In this document: piece by piece, positions 1 to 11,017 of the stretch
Position numbering within the stretch: the stretch's first letter is position 1
Layout: every line of letters begins with the position of its first letter
Source of the DNA: Coccinella septempunctata
Taxonomy: Eukaryota; Arthropoda; Insecta; Coleoptera; Coccinellidae
Length of the DNA stretch: 64,000 bases
NCBI RefSeq assembly: GCF_907165205.1
Contig: NC_058196.1
Span: 13,620,501-13,684,500, forward strand
Direction of reading: 5' to 3'
The notes under the pieces: model-generated
Databases searched by the model: none
What the model saw: the letters and a program-made list of their open reading frames with translations, nothing else
What the model was told of the DNA's origin: nothing
Position numbers and translations under genes: made by a program

Positions 1-113
1 TATTACAGTGAATATAAGCAACTAAGAAAATTGTTAAAATCTAGTATATCCATTGCTCATGCTAATTATGTTCAATCAACAGAACAGAAAATTATGTCGG
101 ACCCGGCTCAGTT

Positions 114-1817
114 TTGGACTTGGGTAATTCTCGTATTCCGGGTGAGTTGAGGGATACTGATGGAAATGTTAATAGCAGAGCGCGTAATATTGCAGACACG
201 TATTTTGAGAGTGTTTATCGGAGTCCGCAGTCTGTGCCGTCTGAAGATTTTGCCCGCGTGGCTGACTCATCTCTTGTTCATATTGATTCCGTATGTGAAG
301 ATGATTTAATATCGGCGGCCAAGAAATTGAAAAACAAAAATACAGCTGGTCCCGATGGAATACCGAGTTTTCTTGTTAAGGATTGTATACGTGTATTGGC
401 GGTACCACTCATGCACATTTTTAATTTATCCTTGAGAACGGGTGTATATCCTTCAATTTGGAAACTTCCAAAAATCATTCCAGTTTTGGAGAAGGGAGAC
501 AAATCTGACGTGACCAACTATAGACCCATCTCTATATTGTCAAACTTGTCTAAGATTTTCGAGATCATCTTGCACAGACGTATATTTCCGGAAATTAAAA
601 ACAAAATAATATGTGAACAGCATGGAGTCATGCCGCATCGCTCGAGTCTAACAAACTTGGCGGTGTTTTCACAGACACTGGTCGAGATCTTAGACCAGTC
701 TGGGCAACTAGATGTTATCTACACTGACTTTAGTAGAGCATTTGATAGTGTGGATCATCGACGGCTTATTATGAAGTTGAAGTATATCTATGGATTTTCG
801 GACAGTTTGTTGGGACTCATCACTTCATATCTCTCAAACAGGAGACAATATGTCAGGGTGGAGAATTCTAATTCATTTTTGTTTCTTGCATCATCCGGAG
901 TTCCCCAGGGCTCAAATTTGGGCCCATTATTGTTTATACTGTTCATCAATGACTTACTGGATGAAATTAAAGTTTTGGGTTTAATATTTGCGGATGATTT
1001 CAAGTTTTATCTCAGGATAATATCTATTCTCAACTGTGCCACATTACAACTAGCAATTGATCAATTGTCTCGCTGGTGCAATCTCAATAACTTAGACTTA
1101 AATATAAATAGATGTCAGGTAATGTCTTATACTCGTAAAAAAAATGTTATTATGTATCCGTATAATATTGGAGGAAAAGAGCTGGCACGTGTTACACAGA
1201 TTAGGGATTTAGGTGTGATATTTGATGAAAAATGTTCTTTTGTATCTCACATTGAAAATCTGATATCGTCAGCATTCAGAGTATACGGTTTTATAGTTCG
1301 TAACAGTGTGTATTTCGCAAGCACTAAAACTCTTCTATCCATTTTCAATTCGTTGATAAGAAGTAGACTCGAGTACGCCAGCCTTATTTGGCGACCTATA
1401 TACCGGTGTCATGGGGATCAGTTGGAGAACGTTCAGCGTAAATTCTGTAAATTTCTAGTTTGGAGGGAAGACTCTGTATATCCTCCAATAGGGTGTAATC
1501 ACAGACGTCTACTGGAAAGGTTCAATGGACAAACATTGGAGAACAGGAGGGCTGTATTAGCCCTTAAAACTGTTTACAATTTGCTGAATAACAGGATTGA
1601 TTGCCCGGCATTGTTGGGGAAGTTACCAATTTTTATTCCACGGTTAGAAACTAGAAATAGACATTTGTTTTATTTGAACTCTGGTAGGACTAATCTGAAC
1701 CTACAATCACCAATTAATTTTATGTGTAATATTTACAATACTCTGGCTGATAAGTGTGATGTAACTGTTGATTCTATAGATAAAATAGTTGACATATATG
1801 TTAATTCTATTGAGTAG
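114..1817 (+). CDS. LINE D reverse transcriptase (ORF2, C-terminal 567 codons)
   Basis: This frame encodes a LINE reverse transcriptase that would copy element RNA at a nicked chromosomal target. Visible motifs in order are TAGPDGIPS near residue 78, NYRPISILSNL near 135, the palm aspartate in YTDFSRAFDS near 205, GVPQGSNLGPLLF near 265 and the catalytic FADD near 295 (FADDFKFY). A thumb region and a C-terminal part with SRLEYASLIW follow. Codons 1-113 of the window continue the same protein in another frame (ending QFWTW), so there is probably a 1-bp frameshift near 110-118 and the frame is open only from there. No further break is seen to the stop at 1815. It is jockey/R1-like; the exact clade cannot be fixed without alignment. 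Confidence 0.8.
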   Translation: MDLGNSRIPGELRDTDGNVNSRARNIADTYFESVYRSPQSVPSEDFARVADSSLVHIDSVCEDDLISAAKKLKNKNTAGPDGIPSFLVKDCIRVLAVPLMHIFNLSLRTGVYPSIWKLPKIIPVLEKGDKSDVTNYRPISILSNLSKIFEIILHRRIFPEIKNKIICEQHGVMPHRSSLTNLAVFSQTLVEILDQSGQLDVIYTDFSRAFDSVDHRRLIMKLKYIYGFSDSLLGLITSYLSNRRQYVRVENSNSFLFLASSGVPQGSNLGPLLFILFINDLLDEIKVLGLIFADDFKFYLRIISILNCATLQLAIDQLSRWCNLNNLDLNINRCQVMSYTRKKNVIMYPYNIGGKELARVTQIRDLGVIFDEKCSFVSHIENLISSAFRVYGFIVRNSVYFASTKTLLSIFNSLIRSRLEYASLIWRPIYRCHGDQLENVQRKFCKFLVWREDSVYPPIGCNHRRLLERFNGQTLENRRAVLALKTVYNLLNNRIDCPALLGKLPIFIPRLETRNRHLFYLNSGRTNLNLQSPINFMCNIYNTLADKCDVTVDSIDKIVDIYVNSIE

Positions 1818-2033
1818 AAATTTTTTGTTCGCAATATTCTGTACATTTTTTTTTCTCATGGGGGTCAGTTGATATTCGGCCGGATTTTTTTATGTTAATG
1901 GGTTTGGTCATTTTTCATGTTCAACATTACAAATTTTTGTTTCATGGCTATGCTGTCATACGTTAGTGTTCATTTCTGATGATTTATCACAATTTTCCTG
2001 TAATTGGGTGTTAACCTGTTGGAAATAAAGGAC

Positions 2034-2052
2034 TTATTATTATTATTATTAT
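2034..2052. repeat. (TTA)n tail/target microsatellite
   Basis: Six TTA/ATT units close LINE D on the + strand. The 3' end of an R4/Dong element (minus strand) begins at 2053 with no spacer. The array serves both as the LINE D tail and as the insertion site. Confidence 0.85.
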
Positions 2053-2725
2053 GACTTTAGCCTTGCGGCTTTCACACTCCTCTCCAGAGGAAAATTCACT
2101 TATGCCAGATATCTCAGATATCAAAAGGATTAAGCTCTGTTGGAGCCCTTTCCAGGTTTTCGGGCTCGTGGTGTTGGTCGGGTTCGGGTCGCTCCTCGGC
2201 TCCCTGCTGTAGGTTGGATTCCTGCTCCGTCCGCACTTCCTGTCGGAGCAGACGGTGTTCCTCTGAATTTCCCATGTACTTGCGTACAGTTCTCGCCGTT
2301 CCCAGCAGTACCGCCTTCTGCATCACTCTATAGATATTTTCGTCCAGCTGAAGTTTCCTCAAGTTCTCTAGTAGTTTCTTCGGTATCAGGCCTGTAGATG
2401 ATATGACAATAGGGATGGTCTTGACATCTTTCAGCTTCCACTGTCTCCTGGTTTGCTCCTCGAGATCTCTGTACTTTGAAATTTTTTCAGTGTGCCTATC
2501 TAGAAGATTGTTATTATTTGGAATCGCCACATCGATGAAAAGTGCTGTGTCCTCATCCTTATTGAGCAATATGAGGTCTGGTCTATTGTGGGTTATTTTC
2601 CGGTCTGTGAGAACCGTGCGATCCCAATAGAGCTTGTGATGTTCATTTTCCAATACAGCATCCGGATGGTAATTGTAATAAGAAACCTTTTTCGAACTTA
2701 GAAGTTGGTGTTTTAGTGCCAATTC
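2053..2725 (-). mobile_element. R4/Dong-type element, copy 1 (5'-truncated)
   Basis: This is a 673-bp 3' fragment of the family that is complete at 2735-6781. It carries only the restriction-like endonuclease region and the 3' UTR. Coding sequence runs from ELALKHQLL to the stop at about 2114 and keeps RPDLILLNKDED and LFIDVAIP. Its 5' break at 2725 abuts TAA units that end copy 2. Differences from copy 2 (for example SSKKVSYYN for SSKKVPYYN) show it is a separate insertion, not an assembly echo. 5' truncation is the usual result of incomplete target-primed reverse transcription. Confidence 0.85.
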
Positions 2726-2734
2726 TATTATTAT

Positions 2735-5700
2735 GACTTTAGCCTTGCGGCTTTCACACTCCTCTCCAGAGGAAAATTCACTTATCCCAGATATCTCAGA
2801 TATCAAAAGGATTAAGCTCTGTTGGAGCCCTTTCCAGGTTTTCGGGCTCGTGGTGGTGGTCGGGTCCGGGTCGCTCCTCGCCTCCCTGCTGTAGGTTGGA
2901 TTCCTGCTCCACCCGCACTTCCTGTCGGAGCAGACGGTGTTCCTCTGAATTTCCCATGTACTTGCGTACAGTTCTCGCCGTTCCCAGCAGTACCGCCTTC
3001 TGCATGACTTTATAGATATTTTCGTCCAACTGAAGCTTCCTCAAGTTCTCTAGCAGTTTCTTCGGTATCAGGCCTGTAGATGATATGACAATAGGGATGG
3101 TCTTGATATCTTTCAGCTTCCACTGTCTCCTGGTTTGTTCCTCGAGATCTCTGTACTTTGAAATTTTTTCAGTGTGCCTATCTAGAAGATTGTTATTATT
3201 TGGAATCGCCACATCGATGAATAGTGCTCTGTCCTCATCCTTATTGAGCAATATGAGGTCTGGTCTATTGTGGGTTATTTTCCGGTCTGTGAGAACCGTG
3301 CGATCCCAGTAGAGCTTGTGATGTTCATTTTCCAATACAGCATCTGGATGGTAATTGTAATAAGGAACCTTTTTCGAACTCAGAAGTTGGTGTTTCAGTG
3401 CCAATTCTTGGAGAAGAATCTTGGCAACGGCATCATGTCTATTTTTGTACTCCGTGCCCGCGAACTTCTGACATCCCCCGGTGATGTGCTGGATAGTTTC
3501 ATGTGTCGCACAGCCATAACGACAGCTATCGTCCGCCACTGAGGCATCCTTGGCGATGTATTTCATGTAATTTCTTGTTGGAATCACCTGATCCTGGATG
3601 GCGAGCATGAAGCCCTCTGTCTCAGGAAACAACCTTCCGGAAGTCAACCAGTAGTTCGACGCAGATATGTCGACGTAATCATGGTTGACCTCATTCTGGT
3701 GCCTCCCATGCAGAGGTTTGCCAATCAGTTTCTGCATTTTACTTTCTGCAGAGTGTTCGACGGTTTCCAAGTGATCCTGGTGTAGCTTTAACGGTGTGGA
3801 AGTATCAGCAACACAAACTACTCGATGGAGTTCTGACGAAGCTGCCTTGCTCAAGAAATAGTTTCGAAGTCCTTCAATTTCCTGGGACATACGGTTGGAC
3901 AAATCAACAATTCCTCTACCCCCAAGATGTCGTGGCAGCTCTGTCCGTTCTATTGAGCTTTTGGGGTGATGTTTATTGTGTTTAGTCAGCATCGTCCGTA
4001 TTTTTCTCTGTAAAGCTGCTAAATCGGTGGTCGTCCAAGAGATTATACCAAATGAATAGCTCAGCGCCGAGCAAGCGTAGGTGTTAATCGCTTTTATCAG
4101 GTTCTTGCTGTTAAGACCAGTTCTCATTATCCTCCTCAATCTTCGGGTGAACTCCTCCGTTAATTCTTTCTTCATCTGAGTCTGATTGATTTTTCTTGCC
4201 TGTTTTATGCCTAGATACTTGTATGTGTCTCCTTCCTTTAATGCTTCAATTTCTGCACCTTCCTTGAGTTTGAACGTACCATCTTCTATTTTCCCTCTCG
4301 TTATGTTTAGCAGTCGACATTTTTCTAGTCCAAACTTCATTTTGATGTCTTCCGAGAATCCTTCCACCATTTTCAGCATCAGTTGCATTTGTTTTTTGGT
4401 AGATGCGAAGAGTTTCAAATCGTCCATGTAAAGGAGATGATTCAGTTTCATCATAGTTCTACTGCCGCTCTTGATGGAGAATCCGTAGTCCGTAGAATTC
4501 AATCTATGAGACAAGGGATTCAGGGCCATGCAGAACCACAGAGGGCTCAGCGAGTCTCCTTGGAAAATTCCGCGTCTTATTGGAATAGGTCCTGTTGTAA
4601 TGGAGCAATCTGCTGCTTTCATTTGAAGACTAGTACGCCAGGTTGACATGGCGTTTTTAAGGAACTTAACAATATTGGGATCCACCTTGTAAATCTTCAA
4701 GATCGTCAAGAGCCATTCGTGAGGTATAGAATCGAATGCTTTTTTGTAGTCTATGTACGCAGCGTAAAGATTCCTTCGCTTGGAGAACGCTTGATTGCAG
4801 ATAACTGAATCTATTATTAGTTGTTCTTTGCACCCTCGGCTGTCTTTGGTGCATCCTTTCTGTTGCATGGCGATGATGTTATTCCTTTCGCAATGGTTGT
4901 AAATTCGGTTCGAAATGCACGATGTGATTAATTTGTACATCGTTGGAAGACATGTGATTGGTCGGTACTTGGATGGGTCTTCTGTATTCCTTTGGTCTTT
5001 AGGTAACAGGTATGTTGTGCCATGTGTAAGGAATACTGGCATTCTTTCAGGATTTTCAATGACATCATTTATTGCGGAAGTCAATTTGTCATGCATGATC
5101 CAAAGTTTCTTGATCCAGAAGTTCTGTAATCCATCAGGCCCAGGTGCTTTCCAGTTGTGCAGTCCTCTGATAGCTGATTTTACTTCTTCAATTGTGATCA
5201 TGTCATGCTGCATCGGCTCATATTTTATAGCTTCAGATTTTTCATCTTCAATCCATCCGGTATTTCCATTGAACTGAGGTTTCGTTGATAATTGTTCGGT
5301 CCAGAATTGTTCAATGGCTTCCTTTGGTGGTAACTTTCCATTTTCGCCATCCGACGATGTGAGTGACCGGTAGAAAGATTCTTCGGACTTTTCGAATGAA
5401 TTATTGTCTCTTTTCCGGCTATAATTGCTTTTATATCTCCTCAGGCGTTCTGCATACAGACTTAATTTTTGCTTCAGAGTGTCAAGGCAATGGTGTGCTG
5501 TAGCATTCTCCGTCTCTCGTTCGGTGTGTGTTCTGTTTCCATCGATGATTTCTTGGGCAGCTTTCACAACCTTCCTTCCGCGATTCCCGTTCAAGTACTC
5601 CGTCAGTCGTCCAATGTCTCTTCTTAGCCTTTCTGTTTTTTGTTGAAGACGTTTCTGCCATGCTGGCGCGTGTAATTTGTGTAATTTTGGACCATCGTTG

Positions 5701-6781
5701 TTCGTTCGGCGAATTTTTGCCCCCATGGTTTTCGCTGTCGTCAGCGCTGCACAGTGAAAAACTAGATGCAGATATTCCAATGAACTTCCGTTCTGTAGGT
5801 ATTCAGGTAAAACGTCCTTATTCAAGATGTCGATTATAAGTGACAGTTTCTTGGATGTATTGAGTCGTGGAGGTGCTACTCGATGAAGAGGATCTGTTCC
5901 TTCCAGTTCGGCAAAGTATCTCCTCATGTCAGAGTCAACTTGTCGGTGGAGCTCTTCCCTATCGTCCTGGTGTTCAGGCTCACTTGCGTTGCAAGATGGA
6001 CTTTCAGTATCAGTTTCTTCTGCCTGTTGTTGTCCCGGCATGTGAATTTCATCAGAGGTGTTGGTGTTATTCTCTATTGTAGGCGGACGCTGAAGTTCTC
6101 GTTTGATTGCGTCGATTCGGGCCGTTGGTATTAGTTCATTTCTCAGAATTACGCGGTACTGGTCTGCCACTCGTTGTTCAGTGACATTGAGATTTGGGTA
6201 GGCGTTGCAGAATTCCTCATGGAGCCTTTTTCTATAGTTGTTCGTGTTCTGCCCTAGTCCCGTGATGGAGTTATATATGCGCACAATAGTTTCATTCATG
6301 GACGTTGTCCACTTCATGCGCTTTCTAACTAACCCCGCTTGGGTGAGCACTGGCTGAATATCCTGCGCAGCACCTTCAGCGGTTCGAGTCGACAATTGAA
6401 TTGGACTCGTTGGTTGCTGTTGTTGCTTTGGAGCTGTAGCTTCTTTTGCAGCAGGAGCCCGCTTCCTCAACATCCTGCCACCGACGTCCCGCATGCTGTC
6501 ATGTCCAGCGCCGGCTCCAGACATGCCCTGACGATCCCCAGGCAGCGACTTGTTTCCGAGGCTTCTCGTTATCACCATTTTCATGGGTTTGTGCTCCCCT
6601 TTCTCGGTTTGGGTGAGGGGTAGAGAAATGAGAGCAGAAAGAGCACCCCTATAAAGGATGTGAAAGAGAGAGGAAAAAGGAATGGGACTGCGGACAGCAG
6701 GCGTGGCTGGCTGCACCGTCTACGTCGTTACGATGGCTACCTGGCAGGCCATCTACCAGATAGCTGCCAGGCAGGCCAGAC
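2735..6781 (-). mobile_element. R4/Dong-type element, copy 2 (full length, intact)
   Basis: This is a 4047-bp element with a short 5' UTR (about 6717-6781), one long frame and a 3' UTR ending ...GGCTAAAGTC at 2735. TAA microsatellite lies on both sides: a short run at 2726-2734 and a long one at 6782-6834. Copy 3 has exactly the same length and the same two end points, which fixes the ends. Dong of Bombyx, a member of the R4 clade, is known to insert in TAA repeats, and the flanks here fit that specificity. The element lies head-to-tail with three others on the same strand. Confidence 0.9.
2796..6716 (-). CDS. R4/Dong single-ORF polyprotein: Myb-like, RT, CCHC, restriction-like endonuclease
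   Basis: The frame is intact, with 1306 codons. The likely start is the methionine at residue 45 or 47 (MKMVITRS, about 6584), because the preceding stretch looks like translated leader. Domains in order are: a Myb/SANT-like DNA-binding segment, residues about 134-190 (KWTTSMNETI...); reverse transcriptase with APGPDG 524-529, catalytic D656 in YIDYKKAFDS, FQGDSLSP 718-725 and YMDD 763-766; a CCHC finger C1065, C1069, H1077, C1082; and a PD-(D/E)XK-type nuclease with RPD at 1151-1153 and D1168 in LFIDVAIP. This layout is that of the R2/R4 group, in which the C-terminal nuclease nicks a specific site and the RT primes from it. No stop or missing catalytic residue is seen, so the copy could be active. 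Confidence 0.88.
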   Translation of the reverse strand: MQPATPAVRSPIPFSSLFHILYRGALSALISLPLTQTEKGEHKPMKMVITRSLGNKSLPGDRQGMSGAGAGHDSMRDVGGRMLRKRAPAAKEATAPKQQQQPTSPIQLSTRTAEGAAQDIQPVLTQAGLVRKRMKWTTSMNETIVRIYNSITGLGQNTNNYRKRLHEEFCNAYPNLNVTEQRVADQYRVILRNELIPTARIDAIKRELQRPPTIENNTNTSDEIHMPGQQQAEETDTESPSCNASEPEHQDDREELHRQVDSDMRRYFAELEGTDPLHRVAPPRLNTSKKLSLIIDILNKDVLPEYLQNGSSLEYLHLVFHCAALTTAKTMGAKIRRTNNDGPKLHKLHAPAWQKRLQQKTERLRRDIGRLTEYLNGNRGRKVVKAAQEIIDGNRTHTERETENATAHHCLDTLKQKLSLYAERLRRYKSNYSRKRDNNSFEKSEESFYRSLTSSDGENGKLPPKEAIEQFWTEQLSTKPQFNGNTGWIEDEKSEAIKYEPMQHDMITIEEVKSAIRGLHNWKAPGPDGLQNFWIKKLWIMHDKLTSAINDVIENPERMPVFLTHGTTYLLPKDQRNTEDPSKYRPITCLPTMYKLITSCISNRIYNHCERNNIIAMQQKGCTKDSRGCKEQLIIDSVICNQAFSKRRNLYAAYIDYKKAFDSIPHEWLLTILKIYKVDPNIVKFLKNAMSTWRTSLQMKAADCSITTGPIPIRRGIFQGDSLSPLWFCMALNPLSHRLNSTDYGFSIKSGSRTMMKLNHLLYMDDLKLFASTKKQMQLMLKMVEGFSEDIKMKFGLEKCRLLNITRGKIEDGTFKLKEGAEIEALKEGDTYKYLGIKQARKINQTQMKKELTEEFTRRLRRIMRTGLNSKNLIKAINTYACSALSYSFGIISWTTTDLAALQRKIRTMLTKHNKHHPKSSIERTELPRHLGGRGIVDLSNRMSQEIEGLRNYFLSKAASSELHRVVCVADTSTPLKLHQDHLETVEHSAESKMQKLIGKPLHGRHQNEVNHDYVDISASNYWLTSGRLFPETEGFMLAIQDQVIPTRNYMKYIAKDASVADDSCRYGCATHETIQHITGGCQKFAGTEYKNRHDAVAKILLQELALKHQLLSSKKVPYYNYHPDAVLENEHHKLYWDRTVLTDRKITHNRPDLILLNKDEDRALFIDVAIPNNNNLLDRHTEKISKYRDLEEQTRRQWKLKDIKTIPIVISSTGLIPKKLLENLRKLQLDENIYKVMQKAVLLGTARTVRKYMGNSEEHRLLRQEVRVEQESNLQQGGEERPGPDHHHEPENLERAPTELNPFDI

Positions 6782-6791
6782 ATTATTATTA

Positions 6792-6829
<38 letters not shown>

Positions 6830-6834
6830 TTTTT
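6782..6834. repeat. (ATT)n microsatellite between two site-specific elements
   Basis: About 50 bp of ATT repeats with a few T-runs. It lies between the 5' end of R4 copy 2 and the 3' end of the second-family element, both on the minus strand. It represents the shared target. Confidence 0.9.
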
Positions 6835-9800
6835 CCTTCGTGTGAGGGGAAAACCCTTTATGGGCGCCCAGAGGGTCCGCAATCTAGGTAGTGTGAGACT
6901 CCGAGATCTTGTTTGGCTACTCACTAAAAACCCCTCACACATTCCACGGAGAAGTTCTTCGTCCAGCCCTTGCAGCGTCCCTCAACAAAAGAGATGAGCT
7001 GCAAGTGGCATCTAGAGTTCATGGGATCTGATGATATGCAGTGACCCAAGCAACACCGCCTTCTGCATTCTGTGCGCTAGTATCTCGGCCCAAGATCTGC
7101 AGGCCGGAATAATCTTCAATTCTTCCACGTAGTTGGCTCTCATTCCTCCGAGACATCCTATGATCAGTACAACCATCCTGACTTTATGACCTGGGTACAT
7201 AGTTCCAAGCTCGAAAACAAGATCTTTGTATTTTTGCCTTTTCTGCTCTTCCTTCATCACCATGTTGTTTTCTGCAGGGGATGAGAATTCCACGACGAAC
7301 AATTCCTTCAGCTCTTTGTCCAAAAGAAGTATGTCTGGCTTTATTGCATTGATCTGCCGTGTTATTGAGACAGGATAGTTCCAGTATATTCGAGCTTTCT
7401 CGTTCTGGACCACCGCTTCAATCTCCAGAGGCACATATGGTAGCACCGGTTCTTTGTCTATCTCATATGCCGCCCTCAGATGGAAGTAGAGAACTCTGAG
7501 TGCCGCGTTGTGTCTCTCTATATACCCCGATGGAGCATGGACTCTACAGGCGGAAAGAATGTGCATAATCGTTTCTTGTTGACTATGGCACGCTGTGCAC
7601 GTTGTTGGGGTGTCCATTTTCATGATGTTCTTTTTATACCATCTGGTATTTATTACTCCATCCTGACACGCCATCACAAATCCCTCCGTCTCTGACTTAA
7701 GGCTAGCCGACTTTAGAAAGGCGAAAGACAATTCTTCCGACAGATCTTGGTCTTTTAAACTCCTGAAAAATATGGAGTGCAGGCTCTTACTCATATGATG
7801 TTCGAGTAATGTATTCGACTGAGACTTCCGGATCAGTCTTGCTAGCCTTCTTTGGTCCGCTTGAGTGATCGGTGCTCCAGCACGCTCAGGATCGATCGAC
7901 ATGCCGGTTATACCGAGCTTCTCCAAGGCTCTCTGTCCGGCTCGGAATAGGAAGGCTCCGTGGTTCGCGAGTTCATGCTGAGCTACAAACTTCAAAAGCG
8001 GATCTTCACTTCTTAGGACCCTTACTGCTGTTTCCAATGTTTGTTGATAGTGTTGATATTCCAAACATTGCAATCCTCTACCCCCCTGGCTTCGGGGAAG
8101 GTATATCCTCTGAATCGAGCTATTTGGGTGAAGGCTACGATTCATGTTCATCGTTTTTCTTGTTGACCTATCAAGATCGAGGAGTTCGTTCACCGTCCAG
8201 TTTACCCCCCGAAAGAGTAGGTAAGTATCGGGATGGCTAGCATATTTGTAGCTGATACTTTGTTCTTTCCTGACAACTGTGATTTCCAGATGTCTCTCAG
8301 CTTCTTCTTGTAGCTGGCTGATAAGGCGTCCTTTATCTGGGTTGTCTCCAGTACTCCCCTTTGTTTCATCCCGAGAAACTTGTAAGTTTCTCCCTCTTCC
8401 AGACGTCGAAAAGTCATTCCATCTTCCAGTTGGATATCTTCTCCTGGATCATCAACCCTTCCCCTGCGGAGATGAAAAACAGCACACTTGTCCAAACCAA
8501 ATGACATTCCCATTGCAGAGGTGTAGTCGGAAACGATATTCAATAGTTGCTGTAGTGCGGTCCTGGAGGAGGCGTAGAGTTTCAAGTCGTCCACGTACAT
8601 AAGGTGGGAGATCAGGTGGTTCCTTCTGCCTGGTTTACCAGCCTTGTATCCTATTTTGCTTGCCCTCAGCTCAATTGATAGTGGCATGAGTGTTATGCAG
8701 AATAATAACGGGCTTAGCGAATCTCCCTGGAACACTCCTCTTCTGTACCTCACCCATCCCGTTTAAACGGTTCGTCCCTCTGCTCGGATGGCAAACTTCG
8801 TTTTCCACAACGCAATGATGGCTTCTATCGCATGGATGATGTTAGGGTGGACTTTCAGCATTTTTAATAGCCGTATGATCAGGTCGTGCGGCGAGGTGTC
8901 AAATGCTTTCGCGTAGTCTAACCATGATGTATGTAGGTCGCGCTTGTAATGCCTGGCGTCTAGGTATACGCTCTTGTCGATCAGCAAGTTGTCCTTGCAT
9001 CCTTGCACTCCTTTCTTTGCTCCCCTCTGTTTGTAGATACTGTCCCATACTGGTCCAATAACCCTCAGAATTCGATTCTGAATAACACTTGTGAGTATCT
9101 TGTACAGTGTATTGAGGCAAGTGATTGGGCGATAGTTCTTGGGTTGCCCTAAGTCCCCTGATTTTGGTATCAGCACTGTCCTACCCTCCACCAACCATGA
9201 AGGAATGGGCTCACGGCGAATCAGCATTCCGCTGAATAATCTTGCCAGGTGTTTATGTGTAGCCGGAAAGCTCTTCCACCAGTAGTTCTGAATACCGTCT
9301 GGTCCGGGTGCTGTGAAATCATTCTTGTTCTTAAGGGCTTGTGTAATATCTTCGGCTGATATTTCAGAAAGTTCGTCGTTCTGCTGTAGGGTTTGATCAC
9401 ACATCTGCTGGAATCTGGGAAGTGCTGGAGTATCCCTGGTTTTTGCTGGTTGTTCGTATAGGCTTTTCCAAAACTCTTCGACGTCCTGAGGTGATGGTGG
9501 GTTTTGCACCTCTTGCTGTTGAGGTTGAAATAATTTCGGTGGTTCCGCGGTGAAGGTGTTGTTATCTTCGATCCATCTTTTTCTCCTTATCAATTTCTTT
9601 CGTGCTGCTGCAAGTGATCTTATTTTATCTACAGCTTTCTGCTTCAGTAGATGGACTGTGGGCAAGTTAACGGTACCATGTGTAGCACGAAGCTCCTCAA
9701 TCATCTCCTTCATTCTCTTGCTCGACTTAGTTTTTCCTTTCAGAACATCTATGACACATTGGTACCAAGATGCCTGCTGCCTCATTGATTTTAATTTTAT

Positions 9801-10990
9801 GTCAAGTCGATTTAGCCTTTTCCTATGCTTATTATTATTATTCGCAGCTGTACTTTTCGGTGGACATAGTAGATAAGCGGCTGCTCTCACTGCAGCCTCC
9901 ACCTCTTCCAGTGAGCAGGTCTCGTTAAGATGATCTTGAATGATGCTATTCAAAACGGCTAGATCTTCAGCCTTGTGTCTGGATTTTATCCGGGTGGGTT
10001 TGATCAGTGGGTCTCTAACGGCAGCCTCAAATGCCTCTTTCGTATTGTCGATTAACTCTGATGAATCTCTCACTGTCCTTGGCCTTTGTTGCTGTCGGTC
10101 TGGAGCATCTGTCACCTGCTCTCCAGCTAGTTCTATCTCTGGAACTTCTCTTACTTGTTCCGTTCTTGGCCTTGCTTCTAGGGCTACAGCTTCACCTCTG
10201 TGAGTCATCGCTTGGTGTTGTTGGCCTGGAGCATCTGTCACCTGCTCTTCAGCGCGTTCTATATCTGGAACATCTCTCACATGTTCCGTTATTGGCCTGT
10301 TGGAGCGTGTACCAGTCCTGGTTCGGCCCGCGATATCACTCAAAAGGGCTACAGCTTGTTCTTGAGTTATGTCAACCGTCAATTGCTGATGTTGGCTCAA
10401 AGCATCTGTCACCTGCTCCTCATCTTGTTGTTCCAACCTACCTTGCTCTCGAGACCGCTGCAAGATTCCTCTTCTTTTGAGATGACTGATCTGATCTCTC
10501 AGGTTTTGCTGCGTCATGTAGTTGAGGTCTGGACAATTTTCGCACCACAGACCATGCAGCCTATTCATGTATCCCCTTCTGTCGGGTCCTGATCTTCTGT
10601 ATAGCGCAGACAGCAGGCTATGCTGCTCGGGCGTCCACTTGTGGCGTCCCCTTTGTGCTGTCCTGTTTCGGCTGCCGGTTCCGACTACGGGGTGCTCTTG
10701 CGAGCTTTGAATCCCTATGCGACCGACAACCTGAACTCTCTCCTCGTCGATGTCCGCCTCGTCTAGAGGCGTAGCTTTTTGTGTGGCAGGCGCCCGCCTT
10801 CTTAGCGTTCTGCCGTTGGTGTCCCGCATGCTGTCACGTCCAGCACCAACTCCAGACGTGCCCTGACGATCCCCAGGCAGCGACTGTTTTCCGAGGCTTA
10901 GCTGATTTCTTTCCGACATCGGCTGAGAGTGACCGGGGTCCGCGGGATTGTCACACCCGTATACTACTAAGTAGTACCCCCGTGCGGGGT
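6835..10990 (-). mobile_element. Second R4/Dong-like family (element B), full length but broken
   Basis: This element of about 4.15 kb has the same architecture and orientation as the R4 copies around it, but its protein is only distantly similar. The 3' UTR is 6835-7011 and the 5' end is near 10990, where a GC-rich leader meets ATT/ATC repeats. TAA-type microsatellite flanks both ends, so this family shares the target preference. It probably inserted into the same array as its neighbours. Confidence 0.82.
7012..10919 (-). pseudogene. Element B polyprotein (Myb-like, RT, CCHC, RLE) with stop and frameshift
   Basis: Three consecutive pieces on the minus strand make one polyprotein. 10919-8763 (718 codons) has a Myb-like segment (RHKWTPEQHSLL), APGPDGIQNYW and SWLDYAKAFDTSPHDL. 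A TAA stop follows at about 8763-8765. 8753-8202 stays in the same frame and has RRGVFQGDSLSP and the catalytic YVDDLKLYAS. A frameshift near 8200 then leads into 8193-7012, with the RT thumb, a CCHC finger (CTACHSQQETIMHILSAC) and the nuclease motif RPDILLLDKE...LFVVEF. The lesions are few, so it died fairly recently. Overall order matches R4 copies 2 and 3. It could produce protein only by readthrough and frameshifting, which I do not propose. Confidence 0.82.
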
Positions 10991-11017
10991 TATTATCATT
11001 ATTATCATTATTATTAT
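10991..11017. repeat. Degenerate (TTA/TCA)n microsatellite
   Basis: A short TTATTATCATTATTATCATTATTATTAT-like run, written here as units of TTA with two TCA variants. It separates the 5' end of element B from the 3' end of R4 copy 3. Confidence 0.85.

Larger units (their letters stand above)
1..2052 (+). mobile_element. LINE D, 3' part of a non-LTR retrotransposon
   Basis: The window opens inside a non-LTR element on the + strand. It holds the reverse transcriptase and the C-terminal part of ORF2, a roughly 215-bp 3' UTR (1818-2033) and a short (TTA)n tail (about 2034-2052). The endonuclease and any ORF1 lie off the left edge. The microsatellite tail replaces a poly(A) tail, as in I-like and some other clades. 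The tail runs straight into the 3' end of an R4/Dong element on the other strand at 2053, so the tail probably provided or extended the TAA target of that element. Confidence 0.85.

Noticed and set aside
6660..6942. Frames with runs of Leu, Tyr or Ile
   Set aside because: Translations of the (ATT)n repeat.
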